A stretch of 64,000 nucleotides of DNA from an uncultured Eubacteriales bacterium. GTDB lineage: Bacteria; Bacillota; Clostridia; Oscillospirales; Oscillospiraceae. This document shows positions 39,701 through 47,781 of this stretch, piece by piece. Positions within the stretch are counted from its first letter, which is position 1; each line of letters starts with the position of its first letter. Under the pieces are notes generated by a model. It ran no database searches. It saw nothing but the letters and a program-made list of their open reading frames with translations, and was not told the DNA's origin. The stretch is from positions 248,001-312,000 of the forward strand of contig LT599017.1 in the NCBI GenBank assembly GCA_900079765.1, given 5' to 3'. The position numbers were made by a program, and so were the translations under genes.

Positions 39701-41737
39701 TTTCTCCCCTCGGGGGCGGCCCTGGCAGTGCCCACAGATGGTACGCCCGCCGTCACGGCAAAGCTCTATGGCAACAAGGATTGGCAGGTCAGCTCGTTCA
39801 ACTATGGCCAGGCGAATGGGGACCCGGCGGGCACATACGTCATGAATGACCACGTCAAGGCTACAGTGGAGACAGACGGGACGATGAAGATCGTGATCGA
39901 CAAGGTCGATAAGATACGAATCGGTTACCATGGCGTCCCGTCCCCCATCACCGTTGCCGTCTACTACCAGCTGTCCGTCGCTGCCGACCCAAACTGGAGT
40001 GACCTGGGCAACAAGAGCCAGATCTACTGGAACCGCGCCACCTGGAACGGCAGCACCGACGAGCAGAAGACCACCGTCAACCGCGAGGTGCCCAACGTCG
40101 GAAAGACCGGCGAACAGCTCCCCATGACCGACGAGAACGGTAATGTGATGTACGAGCTGGACGGGGTTACCCCCAAGTGGACCGATACCATCCGGTACCA
40201 TATCATCATCAACCCCGCCGGGCTGGATCTGGCGACGGGCGCGGACACCATCACCATGACCGACGTTCTCACCACCAGGGCGGGGGCCAGCCTCCTGCTC
40301 GACAGCGTAAAGCTCTACCGGTACGACGCCAGCAAACCGAACGGCCAGGGTACGCTTATCAGCCGGGACCAGTACAAGGTCAGCTATAACGACCTCACGT
40401 ATACGGCAACCTTTGTCCTGCCCGACAGCACGCCCGTGATCCTGTACTACGACTACTTTATTGAGCGAGGGAAACTTGCCGACGTCACCGTGAGCAACAC
40501 GGCGACCCTGCAGGGGAACGCTCTGGAGAGCGGCACATCCAGCATCAAGCTGAAGGAGAGCAGCTCCTCCGCCACCGCCAACAAGAAGACCATCACGATC
40601 TACAAGGTGGACAGCTCCGACTTCTCCAAACTTCTCCCCGGCGCGGTATTTAAGCTCGAGCAGTACACCCAGAGCGGCGGCACGTGGGCCTGGAGGACAG
40701 TCGACAACGGCGTCTACACGACGGACGAAAACGGCAAGATATTGCTGGACTTCATGGACGACAAGCATAGCCTAGCGAACAACGTTCTTTACAGGCTGGC
40801 CGAGACCACGGCCCCTGCCGGATACCAGGCGAGCAGCACGCCCTACTACTTTGTCTGGATGGCGGACAACAAAGACAAGACCGAGACGATAAGCGCCATG
40901 ACCCAGACAGGTTTCGCGGGCGTGGATACCAGTCTGGTGCGTTTCGTCACCAGCAGCGGCACGTCGATTTATGTGCCCAACGAATACACCGCCATCGGCG
41001 TCAAAAAGCTCTGGCGTGACGACAAGGGTGAGACCCTTACGAGCCCCCCGGCGGCCAGCGTTGAGTTGGAGCTCTGGAGGCAGGCCCGGAAGGTGGATGG
41101 GTACACGGTTACGGTAAATGTGACGACGGCAAACAGCAGTTTTTCGGCGTCTCAGATGGTAGCAATGGGCAGCAGCCTGACGATTGCGGTGAACGCGTGG
41201 TGGCCCAGTACATACAGCGTGACGATTGCCGGACAGACATCAACGGTGAATCAGAGCGGTGGGCGGGCCGTCCTTGCTAGTCTCAGCAACGTGTCCTCCA
41301 ACATGACGGTTGCCGTCAATATTACAGACTACCTGAGCTCGCTCCCGTTTGAATTTTCCGGCTACACCAATCCGACCTCTATGGTAGAGGCCGGCACCGC
41401 GGAGTTGGTTACGGATACGCCCATTATCCTGAACGCCGCGAACGGCTGGGCCTGGCTCAGCGCCTCGCTGAAAAAGACCGACACCTCCGGAAATGCCTAC
41501 TACTACTGGGTCAAGGAAAAAGTCCCCTCCGGCAGTACGGTGACCTACCTGAACAATAGCGGCATCCGTACCGGAGATATTACCGTCACCAACACCGTCT
41601 CGTCCTTCACCCTTCCCAACACCGGCGGTACAGGGCTCTTGCCCTTCTACCTCCTGGGCGGGCTGACGATGGCGGCCGCCGCAAGCGCGGCGCTTCTCCT
41701 CTTCAAAAAGCGGCGATCGGAAGGGGGGAGAAGCTGA
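36788..41737 (+). CDS. Large LPNTG-anchored pilus adhesin/tip protein
   Basis: 1649 residues; GTG at 36782 is an alternative start with the same AAGGAGA. The N-terminal basic stretch RRRR and a helix (~24-45) form the signal peptide. A Thr/Glu/Pro-rich linker lies at ~170-260. Several repeated adhesion/isopeptide-type beta domains follow (e.g. SKTGSYTASSGKLTYKV, TKTGSYDEGTGKIKWTI). A SpaA-type domain with E-box LAETTAPAGYQ lies at ~1275-1380 and a Cna-B domain beginning KKLWRDDKGETLTSP is near 1410. The Cna-B domain appears interrupted by ~85 inserted residues. Sorting signal LPNTG (1609-1613), hydrophobic helix and KKRRSEGGRS tail end the protein. It is probably a tip adhesin polymerised or anchored by the two sortases. 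Confidence 0.9.
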   Translation: MKKSLAVQVKDFIENHDRRRRLLALICALSIFTSLGVYGALMRPAISMEKSNPLLTAETPNAVFGDELTAQITATASTDLDETYFYLSTKAENAALTAVLSFDADGVASVPTHDGGDLELHRVEKAGNIGYWFTLVRGHTASFDLPYSSTQIEYTVGVLPEEATPLAAEPDKTDYSEPFTEAVTTEPTASEADAPTEDVTPIETEPAEGPSPVDAAPTDETASPPVATAPVDEPDSTAPTTETIYEDPDTASVQLYAAAGASLEGARAAAEENRGEETPTLILTWMTLAELDAASGTDPAEPPVLLPEIPEMPEGATSWATVERIEDDETPAARSFGLMAASQDLLAAAGPVDFGQYITGATVSKLQNGSWTPATEFADGDKVKVAITYTLPANTVGANNKIITYNLPTGVLPGKEESGLVYEGTTPVGTYTITPEGQITITFNDSFADDKAFNGTIQLQGSVSAGENGTENNISFGSSTSTIKVSVPAAATDLVVSKTGSYTASSGKLTYKVIASTTKGTAGTVTITDKFQSGNTSATYTTNSFSIYKVSANGTRSKVNTTPSVSGQQFTVSNLPQLSAGESYEISYTATPGTTTDKNGASYVSNGASATSGSNTGSDWEGVEVAKQMLTKTGSYDEGTGKIKWTITINPSKLNISGYKLADALTASTGITQTLPASAEIKNSAGTAVGTITNWANYLFPSNSKDTYTIEYLTDAPTGTPGTTTTVTNKLDMTKGSSSSYTTSIDVGVPHKNYGVTKRAGGSSSAGIYNWTGEITVPATGLALDKVLYTDTIGNATLDGATVPGTHYTTAELLNKLTVVARKGSTQTTLIYGTDYEIQDASGNKITNFSSTTHLQGFKVVFLSSSAAKIAGTTSTLSYSTYIDYGAALGGETYVFSNMGAIPGLTSTATYTYTAPRALEKQASADGVIAWNKDYTSAPLAVDFDTADGVIYYRLLLNLSDFTGNEITVTDFLPSGAALAVPTDGTPAVTAKLYGNKDWQVSSFNYGQANGDPAGTYVMNDHVKATVETDGTMKIVIDKVDKIRIGYHGVPSPITVAVYYQLSVAADPNWSDLGNKSQIYWNRATWNGSTDEQKTTVNREVPNVGKTGEQLPMTDENGNVMYELDGVTPKWTDTIRYHIIINPAGLDLATGADTITMTDVLTTRAGASLLLDSVKLYRYDASKPNGQGTLISRDQYKVSYNDLTYTATFVLPDSTPVILYYDYFIERGKLADVTVSNTATLQGNALESGTSSIKLKESSSSATANKKTITIYKVDSSDFSKLLPGAVFKLEQYTQSGGTWAWRTVDNGVYTTDENGKILLDFMDDKHSLANNVLYRLAETTAPAGYQASSTPYYFVWMADNKDKTETISAMTQTGFAGVDTSLVRFVTSSGTSIYVPNEYTAIGVKKLWRDDKGETLTSPPAASVELELWRQARKVDGYTVTVNVTTANSSFSASQMVAMGSSLTIAVNAWWPSTYSVTIAGQTSTVNQSGGRAVLASLSNVSSNMTVAVNITDYLSSLPFEFSGYTNPTSMVEAGTAELVTDTPIILNAANGWAWLSASLKKTDTSGNAYYYWVKEKVPSGSTVTYLNNSGIRTGDITVTNTVSSFTLPNTGGTGLLPFYLLGGLTMAAAASAALLLFKKRRSEGGRS

Positions 41738-41813
41738 GACCTCAGCTGATTGCCGTTTTTTATAATACAAAGTGACTTAAAATATGTTACAATATGAAAG
41801 GAAAGTGAACCCC

Positions 41814-43394
41814 ATGAACAAGATGTTCAAAACCCTCTCCTCGCTGGCGCTGGCGCTCGTCCTGCTTGTCGCCCTCGCCATTCCCGCTTTTGCCGCCGAG
41901 ACCTACACTGTGACCATCGACAGCGACACCACCGGCCATATCTATGAAGCTTACCAGATCTTTGCCGGCGACCTGTCTGAAGGCATCCTCTCCAACGTCA
42001 CCTGGGGCAGCGGTGTGGACGGCGTCGCCCTGCTTTCCGCCCTGAAGGCGGACGCCACCGTCGGTACCACCTTCGCCACCGCTACCTCAGCCGCCGCTGT
42101 GGCGGTTGCCCTGGATGGCGCTGCCAACGACTCTGCCGCCGCGAAGGCCTTTGCCGCCGTGGCCGGCCAGCATCTGACCACCGCCACCGGCACCAGTTCC
42201 GAAGCTGCTGGCCCTTACACCATCCAGGGCCTCCCCGCCGGCTACTACCTGGTGAAAGACAAGAACGGCTCTCAGAACGGCGAGGACGAAGCCTATACCC
42301 GTTTTGTCCTCCAGGTGGTTGAGGATGTCTCCGCCACCCCCAAGGCCTCTACCCCCACTGTTGAGAAGAAGGTCAAGGAGAACGACCAGTACACTGCCGA
42401 CGGTGGCTATGGTGTCGGCTACAACGACGCGGCCGACTACAATATCGGCGACAGCGTTCCCTTCAAGCTCATTGGTACCCTGCCCAGCACCTATGCTGAC
42501 TATAGCTCCTACAGCTACACCTTCCATGATACCCTCTCCTCTGGCCTGACCTACAACTATGACGCCAAGGTCTTTGTGGACGGCACGGAGATTACCTCCA
42601 GCGCTACCGTTACTGGAGGCGACCACGCGTTGACCGTAAAGTTTGACAACCTGAAGGCCATCCCTGGAGTCACCATCACCTCCGCCAGCAAGATCACCGT
42701 CGAATACACCGCCACCCTGAATAAGGGCGCCGAGATCGGACTGGACGGCAACACCAACGAAGTCTATCTGGAGTACTCCAACAACCCCAACCCCGGCGGT
42801 GAGGGCAATACCGGCGAGACCCCCAAGGACAAGGTCATCGTCTTTACTTATGAGCTGGATGTCACCAAGGTCGACGGCGCTGAGATCACAAAGCTTCTGG
42901 GCGGTGCTGAGTTCCAGCTGACGAATGCGGCCGGCAAATATGCTCAGGTCGGCACCGACGGCGTACTCACCGGCTGGACGACTGACGCCGCTGCTGCCAC
43001 CACCCTGATCTCTGCTGCAGATACCGGCCTCTTCAAGGTTATCGGCCTGGACGACGGGATCTACACCCTGACCGAGACCAAGGCCCCCGCCGGCTATAAC
43101 AAGCTGGAGAACCCCGTGGAGGTCATGATCGATGCGACCACCGCCAATAGCCAGACCTGGGGCGGCGTTGCCGCCAACGCCCTGACTGCGCTAACGGTCA
43201 CCGCTGATACAAAGGCGGGCAATACCGATCTTACTGGCGGCGTCGCCAGCATCTCCATAGCCAACAACAAGGGCGCCACCCTGCCTGCCACCGGCGGTGT
43301 CGGTACCACTATCTTCTACGTCGTCGGCGGCGTGCTGATGCTGGGCGCAGTAATCCTGCTGGTCACCAAGAAACGCATCGGCGGCAAGGACTAA
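41814..43394 (+). CDS. LPATG major pilin (isopeptide-forming fimbrial subunit)
   Basis: 526 residues from ATG 41814, preceded by GAAAGGAAAG; an upstream in-frame ATG (41784) would put ten residues ahead of an otherwise perfect signal peptide (MNKMFKTLSS...IPAFA/AE). The N-terminal pilin domain and VEKKVKEN (candidate pilin-motif Lys) are followed by a D1/D2 isopeptide-forming domain. A SpaA-like domain with E-box YTLTETKAPAGYNK lies at ~420-450. LPATG (490-494), membrane helix and KKRIGGKD tail complete it. Length and layout match SpaH/SpaA backbone pilins. A weak hairpin and TATAAT lie in the 76-bp gap upstream, so partial independent transcription is possible. Confidence 0.93.
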   Translation: MNKMFKTLSSLALALVLLVALAIPAFAAETYTVTIDSDTTGHIYEAYQIFAGDLSEGILSNVTWGSGVDGVALLSALKADATVGTTFATATSAAAVAVALDGAANDSAAAKAFAAVAGQHLTTATGTSSEAAGPYTIQGLPAGYYLVKDKNGSQNGEDEAYTRFVLQVVEDVSATPKASTPTVEKKVKENDQYTADGGYGVGYNDAADYNIGDSVPFKLIGTLPSTYADYSSYSYTFHDTLSSGLTYNYDAKVFVDGTEITSSATVTGGDHALTVKFDNLKAIPGVTITSASKITVEYTATLNKGAEIGLDGNTNEVYLEYSNNPNPGGEGNTGETPKDKVIVFTYELDVTKVDGAEITKLLGGAEFQLTNAAGKYAQVGTDGVLTGWTTDAAAATTLISAADTGLFKVIGLDDGIYTLTETKAPAGYNKLENPVEVMIDATTANSQTWGGVAANALTALTVTADTKAGNTDLTGGVASISIANNKGATLPATGGVGTTIFYVVGGVLMLGAVILLVTKKRIGGKD

Positions 43395-43438
43395 GCAAAA
43401 AAGAACGCCATAGCGGCATAATGCATCATATCGGCTGT

Positions 43439-43471
43439 CCGCACCCGGGGGCGAAAGACCCTCGGGTGCGG
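43439..43471 (+). promoter_or_regulatory. Hairpin between major pilin and sortase genes
   Basis: CCGCACCCG pairs with CGGGTGCGG, with extra G/C pairs inside, and there is no T-run. It probably protects or limits the message so that pilin exceeds sortase. Confidence 0.6.
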
Positions 43472-43487
43472 AGGCAGGGAGAAACTT

Positions 43488-44342
43488 ATGAAAAAGCATC
43501 GCTCCACCATTATTTTAATAGCGGTCTTTTTCGTAGGCCTCTCCGTGCTGCTCTACCCTACGATCAGCAACTACGTAAACTCCTTCCACCAGAGCCGTGC
43601 CATCGCGACCTACGAGGAGAATTTATCCTCCTTCACCGAGGAAGACTATAGCGCATACTTCCGCGCCGCCCAGGTCTATAACGATGAGCTGCTGAACGGC
43701 GCGTCCTCTCTCCACAGCGGCGCACCCCTGGATGAGACTTATATCTCCCTCCTCAACGTGACCGACGACGGCGAGATGGGCTACGTGACCATAAAAAAGC
43801 TAGGTGTCCAGCTGCCCATCTACCATGGCACCTCCGAGGAGGTCCTTGCCGTCGGCACCGGGCACCTGGAGGGCTCGTCCCTCCCCATCGGCGGCATGGG
43901 CACCCACGCGGTTATCACCGGGCACCGGGGCCTGCCGTCGGCAAAGCTCTTTACCAATCTCGATAAGATGGAGATCGGGGATACCTTCACCGTCACGGTT
44001 TTGAACCAAACCCTGACCTATGAGGTGGATAAGATCAGCATTGTCCTACCTGACGACGATGCCCTCCTTCAGATCGATCCCGACGAGGACTACGTGACCC
44101 TCCTCACCTGCACCCCCTATGCAATCAACACCCACCGGCTTCTGGTGCGGGGCGTTCGCACTGAGGCCGCGGTGGAGATCCGGGTGGCAGCCGACGCCGT
44201 GCAGATCGATCCCGTCATTGTAGCCCCCGTGGTGGCGGCACCCATGCTGCTGCTTCTATTGATTTTACTGCTGACGGGCACATCAAGAAAAAAGCAGAAA
44301 CGTGAGAAAACCAATACCGGAAAGGGTGGTGAGACCTTGTGA
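43488..44342 (+). CDS. Class C (pilus-polymerising) sortase
   Basis: 284 residues. N-terminal helix (~7-25), sortase barrel, and C-terminal helix (~243-263) followed by a Lys-rich tail, as in class C enzymes. Catalytic triad: His146 (TGHRG), Cys208 (TLLTCTPYAINTHR) and Arg217. The usual DP(F/W/Y) lid motif is not evident in the pre-catalytic loop (SLHSGAPLDETYI). The gene lies directly after the major pilin, which it should polymerise through Lys-Thr isopeptide bonds. Its stop overlaps the next start (GTGA). Confidence 0.93.
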   Translation: MKKHRSTIILIAVFFVGLSVLLYPTISNYVNSFHQSRAIATYEENLSSFTEEDYSAYFRAAQVYNDELLNGASSLHSGAPLDETYISLLNVTDDGEMGYVTIKKLGVQLPIYHGTSEEVLAVGTGHLEGSSLPIGGMGTHAVITGHRGLPSAKLFTNLDKMEIGDTFTVTVLNQTLTYEVDKISIVLPDDDALLQIDPDEDYVTLLTCTPYAINTHRLLVRGVRTEAAVEIRVAADAVQIDPVIVAPVVAAPMLLLLLILLLTGTSRKKQKREKTNTGKGGETL

Positions 44343-45478
44343 AAAAAAAGCCGCGCCTTTTGGGCGTGTCGGCGGCCCTTCTCTGGGTGCTGCTGCTCTG
44401 CCTTCTGCCGGGCAGGGCCTCCGCCGCCAACCAGGTTGACCAGAATCGCAGGGCCTCTCTTGCCCTGAGCTACGTGTACGACTCCGTGGTGCTCCCTGGC
44501 GTGCAGGTGAGCATCTACCAGGTGGCGGGGATGAACAAATCGGGGCGTTACAGTCTGACCAGCGACTTCGCCGACACCAAGGTGGACGTCACCGGCAAGA
44601 CGGACTGGAGCAAGGTGGCCCAGACCCTGCGAGGCGGTATTGCCCTCTACTCAATCAGCGCAACCGCCTCTGCCAGCTCCAACGCGCAGGGGCAGGTGTC
44701 CTTCACAGGTCTCGTGCCGGGCCTCTACCTCATCCTGGCGAACCGCATCACCGTGGACGGCTATATCTACACCTTTTCTCCCACCCTGCTCCCACTGCCC
44801 AGCCTGGGCGCGGACGACCGGTGGGCCTACGATGTGTCCGCCAACCCGGAATCCAATTGGGTATACGATGTGACTGCTAACACCAAGCCCGGCCGTAATC
44901 CCGACGGTGGGAGCGGGGGCGGGGGCGGGGCGAGCGGGGGCGACGGCGGTCAGTTCGTCTCCTATCAGGTCGTTAAGCGTTGGATCGACCTGGGGTATGA
45001 GACGAATCGGCCCAAGAGCGTCACCATCGAAATTTTGAAGAACGGCGTGCCTTACATGACCCAGATCCTTTCCGACGAGAACAACTGGACCTGTAGTTGG
45101 ACGGCTCCGGATGACGGCAGCGAGTGGCTGGTGGTAGAGCGTGATATCGCCAAGGCATATACCGTCACTGTCACGGAGGCCGACGGTGTCTTTGTGGTGA
45201 CGGACTCCTACACTGAGGAACTGGAGGAAGAGCCGATTCCGGAGGGGCCGGCACCCACCGAGCCTGCGGTCCCGGAGAACTCTGCTGCCGCTACCAAGGA
45301 CGGCGACATGCCCGCCGGCACACCCGCCGACGGCAAGACGCCTGAGCTGCCCACGGGCAGCCTTCCTCAGACTGGCCAGCTCTGGTGGCCAGTGCCGCTG
45401 ATGAGCGCGGGGGGCTTGGTGTTGTTTACCTTCGGCTGGTCCATGCGCAGGAAGGGCGGGCGTGGGCATGAGGAATAA
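44339..45478 (+). CDS. LPQTG minor/basal pilin
   Basis: 379 residues from GTG 44339. Signal peptide (LLWVLLLCLLPGRASA), an N-terminal pilin-like beta domain (~30-190), a Gly-rich linker (GGSGGGGGASGGDGG), a Cna-B-like domain (~200-300; VVKRWIDLGYETNRPKSVTI) and a Glu/Pro-rich stalk come before LPQTG (342-346), a helix and the RRKGGRGHEE tail. The small size, Pro-rich stalk and position after the class C sortase fit a basal pilin that anchors the fibre to peptidoglycan. Confidence 0.85.
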   Translation: MKKKPRLLGVSAALLWVLLLCLLPGRASAANQVDQNRRASLALSYVYDSVVLPGVQVSIYQVAGMNKSGRYSLTSDFADTKVDVTGKTDWSKVAQTLRGGIALYSISATASASSNAQGQVSFTGLVPGLYLILANRITVDGYIYTFSPTLLPLPSLGADDRWAYDVSANPESNWVYDVTANTKPGRNPDGGSGGGGGASGGDGGQFVSYQVVKRWIDLGYETNRPKSVTIEILKNGVPYMTQILSDENNWTCSWTAPDDGSEWLVVERDIAKAYTVTVTEADGVFVVTDSYTEELEEEPIPEGPAPTEPAVPENSAAATKDGDMPAGTPADGKTPELPTGSLPQTGQLWWPVPLMSAGGLVLFTFGWSMRRKGGRGHEE

Positions 45479-46064
45479 GCGCGGAATACCCCTCATGGTC
45501 TCCGGAGTGCTGCTTATTTTCTGCGCGGTGGCGCTGGTCGGCTATAACACCTGGGAGGACCGGGCCGCCGGAGCGGACGTGCAGAAGATCCTCCGGCAGG
45601 TAGAGGCGCAGATCGCCCATGGCGGAGCGGCACAGACCGCTGTGCTGGACGAGGACGCGGAAACCCAGCCTTTGGCGGCTGTGGCTTCGGGCGGGCACTC
45701 CTACTTGGGCGTGCTGGACATCCCCGCGCTGGGGTTGACCTTCCCCATCATGAGCGAGTGGAGCTACCCCAACCTGAAGTTGTCCCCCTGCCGTTACCGC
45801 GGCAGCGCCGCCGGGGGCGACCTCATCATCGCAGGGCACAACTATGAGAGCCATTTTGGCCGCCTGAAGAATTTGGAGCTGGGCGACCTGATCACCTACA
45901 CCGACGTGGACGGGAGCCTTTATTCCTACGAGGTCTCCGATGTCGTGATTCTGGACGGCTCCGCCGTGGCAGAGATGAGCGCCGGGGACTGGGACCTGAC
46001 CCTGTTCACCTGCACCGTCGGCGGTCGTCAGCGGGTCACCGTCCGCTGCGACCTGGACGAGTGA
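45468..46064 (+). CDS. Second sortase (possibly the anchoring enzyme)
   Basis: 198 residues; GTG 45462 is an alternative start. One N-terminal membrane helix (~9-28) and no C-terminal helix. Sortase motifs are AGHNYESHFG (catalytic His) and LFTCTVGGRQRVTVRC (catalytic Cys and Arg). It overlaps the end of the minor pilin gene. The class is uncertain (closest in layout to class D/B). By position it may attach the assembled pilus, or the LPQTG subunit, to the cell wall. It is the last gene of the locus. Confidence 0.85.
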   Translation: MRNKRGIPLMVSGVLLIFCAVALVGYNTWEDRAAGADVQKILRQVEAQIAHGGAAQTAVLDEDAETQPLAAVASGGHSYLGVLDIPALGLTFPIMSEWSYPNLKLSPCRYRGSAAGGDLIIAGHNYESHFGRLKNLELGDLITYTDVDGSLYSYEVSDVVILDGSAVAEMSAGDWDLTLFTCTVGGRQRVTVRCDLDE

Positions 46065-46067
46065 GAC

Positions 46068-46112
46068 AAAAAAACAAGGGACTGCCCTGTTGGGGCAGTC
46101 CCTTGTTTTTTT
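46068..46112. terminator. Bidirectional terminator between pilus locus and suf operon
   Basis: A perfect stem (AAACAAGGGACTGCCC / GGGGCAGTCCCTTGTTT) has A-run on the left and T7 on the right, so it works on both strands between convergent operons. Confidence 0.9.
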
Positions 46113-46127
46113 GCCGCTGCGGATTGA

Positions 46128-46571
46128 TCACGCGCCCGGGTGCGCGCCGCCGTCCAGTGCCTCCTCCAGCGTGTGCCAAGAGAGGACGGCGCACTTGACC
46201 CGCGCGGGGGTGTGGGAGATGCCCTGCAGGGCGGCGGCGTCCTCCAGGTCATCCAGGGCGGCCTCATCGGTCACCTCGCCCTTGATCATAGAAAAGAAGA
46301 GGTCGATGAGCCGGTGGGCCTCCGCCTCGCTCCGGCCCTTGATGAGGTCGATCATCAGCGTGGCCGAGGCCTGGGAGATGGCGCATCCGTCCCCGATAAA
46401 ACCGGCGTCCTCAATGACGCCGTCTTTCACCCGCAGTTGGAGAATGATGTCATCCCCACAGCTGGGGTTGACCCCTTCCAGAGAGTGGGTGGCCCCTTCC
46501 ACGCTGTGGCGGTTCTGGGTGGAGCGGCTGTTCTCGGTGATGATCTGACTATATAACTCGTTAAGTTCCAA
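46128..46571 (-). CDS. sufU: Fe-S cluster assembly protein SufU (zinc-type scaffold/sulfur acceptor)
   Basis: 147 residues, TTG start overlapping the sufS stop, with AAGGAG upstream. Conserved ligands are Cys and Asp in NPSCGDD, Cys in GDGCAISQAS and Cys in VKCAVLSW. In Firmicutes SufU accepts sulfur from SufS through a zinc site and stimulates the desulfurase. It is the last gene of sufCBDSU. Confidence 0.92.
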   Translation of the reverse strand: MELNELYSQIITENSRSTQNRHSVEGATHSLEGVNPSCGDDIILQLRVKDGVIEDAGFIGDGCAISQASATLMIDLIKGRSEAEAHRLIDLFFSMIKGEVTDEAALDDLEDAAALQGISHTPARVKCAVLSWHTLEEALDGGAHPGA

Positions 46572-47781
46572 GGCCCATCTGTCTCCTTACATTGTTTAGG
46601 CTATACAGGAAAATGTCCACATCCTCAGGGCTGTTATAGAGGGCGAAGCTGGCCCGGCAGCAGGAGTGGATGCCCAAAAAATCCATCAAGGGCTGGGCAC
46701 AGTGATGTCCCGCCCGAACGGTCACGCCATCGGCGTCCAGAATGGTAGCCACATCGTGGGGGTGGACCCCGTCCACGTTGAAGGAGATCACGCCCCGCCG
46801 CCCAACAGGGGAGGGATCGCCGTATACGGTGACGTGGGGTAGGCGGGCAAGACCCTCCAAAGCCCGGGACATAAGGGCCTGCTCGTGAGCCATGAGGTCG
46901 GCCCAGCCGATAGACTGGAGGTAGCGCACTGCGGCGGCAAAGCCCACCTCACCGCCCACATTGCGGGTGCCGGCCTCGAATTTGCGAGGGACCTCGGCGT
47001 AGGTGACGGATTGCTCATGGACGCTGCCGATCATGTCCCCGCCGCTCAGGAAGGGGGGCATCTGTTCCAGCAGCGCTCTCTTGCCGTAGAGGGCCCCCAC
47101 GCCCATGGGGGCATAAAGCTTGTGGGCGCTGCATGCGGCGAAATCCACGTCCAGGGCCTTCACGTCTACCGGCATATGGGCCACACTCTGAGCGCAGTCC
47201 AGCACCACCACGGCGCCCACCGCGTGGGCCCGCTGCACGATTGCCCCCACCGGGGCCTCCAGCCCCAGTACGTTGGAAACTTGGCCCACGGCAACGATTT
47301 TAGTGCTCGGCGTAATTTTCCGCGCAAGCTCCTCCTCGGTCAGCCGCCCGTCCGGGCCGGGGTATAGGTACACAAGCCTTGCGCCGGTCGCCTTCGCCAC
47401 CCGCTGCCAGGGGACTAAGTTACTGTGGTGCTCCGCGACCGAGAGGGCGATCTCGTCCCCCGGCCGGAGAAACTCCAGTCCATAGCTATACGCCACCAGA
47501 TTGAGGGCCTCGGTAGTGTTCTGCGTGAAGACAAGCTCCTCGGTATCCGCGCCTAAAAATTCGGCCACGGCCTGCCGGGCCTCCTCGTGGGCTTGGGTGG
47601 CCCGGGCGGCCAGCTCATACACCCCCCGGTGGGGGTTCGCGTTATCAAAGCGGTAGTGGTGCTCCACCGCCTCCAGCACCTGGGTGGGGCGCTGGGTGGT
47701 GGCGGCGTTGTCGAGGTATACCAGCCGTTTGCCGTTTTCCGGGACGGACAGCGCCGGGAAGTCGGCGGTTCGGTTAAGCAT
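46561..47781 (-). CDS. sufS: Cysteine desulfurase SufS
   Basis: 406 residues from ATG 47781 (AAGGAG 11 nt upstream; an upstream TTG is less likely). PLP-dependent class V fold: NTTEALNLVAYSY, AEHHSNLVPW, PLP-Lys in CSAHKLYAPMGVG, and catalytic Cys in RAGHHCAQPLM. It releases sulfur from cysteine for SufU. It overlaps sufD by 8 bp. Confidence 0.95.
   Translation of the reverse strand: MLNRTADFPALSVPENGKRLVYLDNAATTQRPTQVLEAVEHHYRFDNANPHRGVYELAARATQAHEEARQAVAEFLGADTEELVFTQNTTEALNLVAYSYGLEFLRPGDEIALSVAEHHSNLVPWQRVAKATGARLVYLYPGPDGRLTEEELARKITPSTKIVAVGQVSNVLGLEAPVGAIVQRAHAVGAVVVLDCAQSVAHMPVDVKALDVDFAACSAHKLYAPMGVGALYGKRALLEQMPPFLSGGDMIGSVHEQSVTYAEVPRKFEAGTRNVGGEVGFAAAVRYLQSIGWADLMAHEQALMSRALEGLARLPHVTVYGDPSPVGRRGVISFNVDGVHPHDVATILDADGVTVRAGHHCAQPLMDFLGIHSCCRASFALYNSPEDVDIFLYSLNNVRRQMGLGT

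Noticed and set aside
38897-40768. 623-codon minus-strand frame opposite the LPNTG adhesin
   Set aside because: It is the mirror of a well-supported coding sequence, with no start signal or domain.
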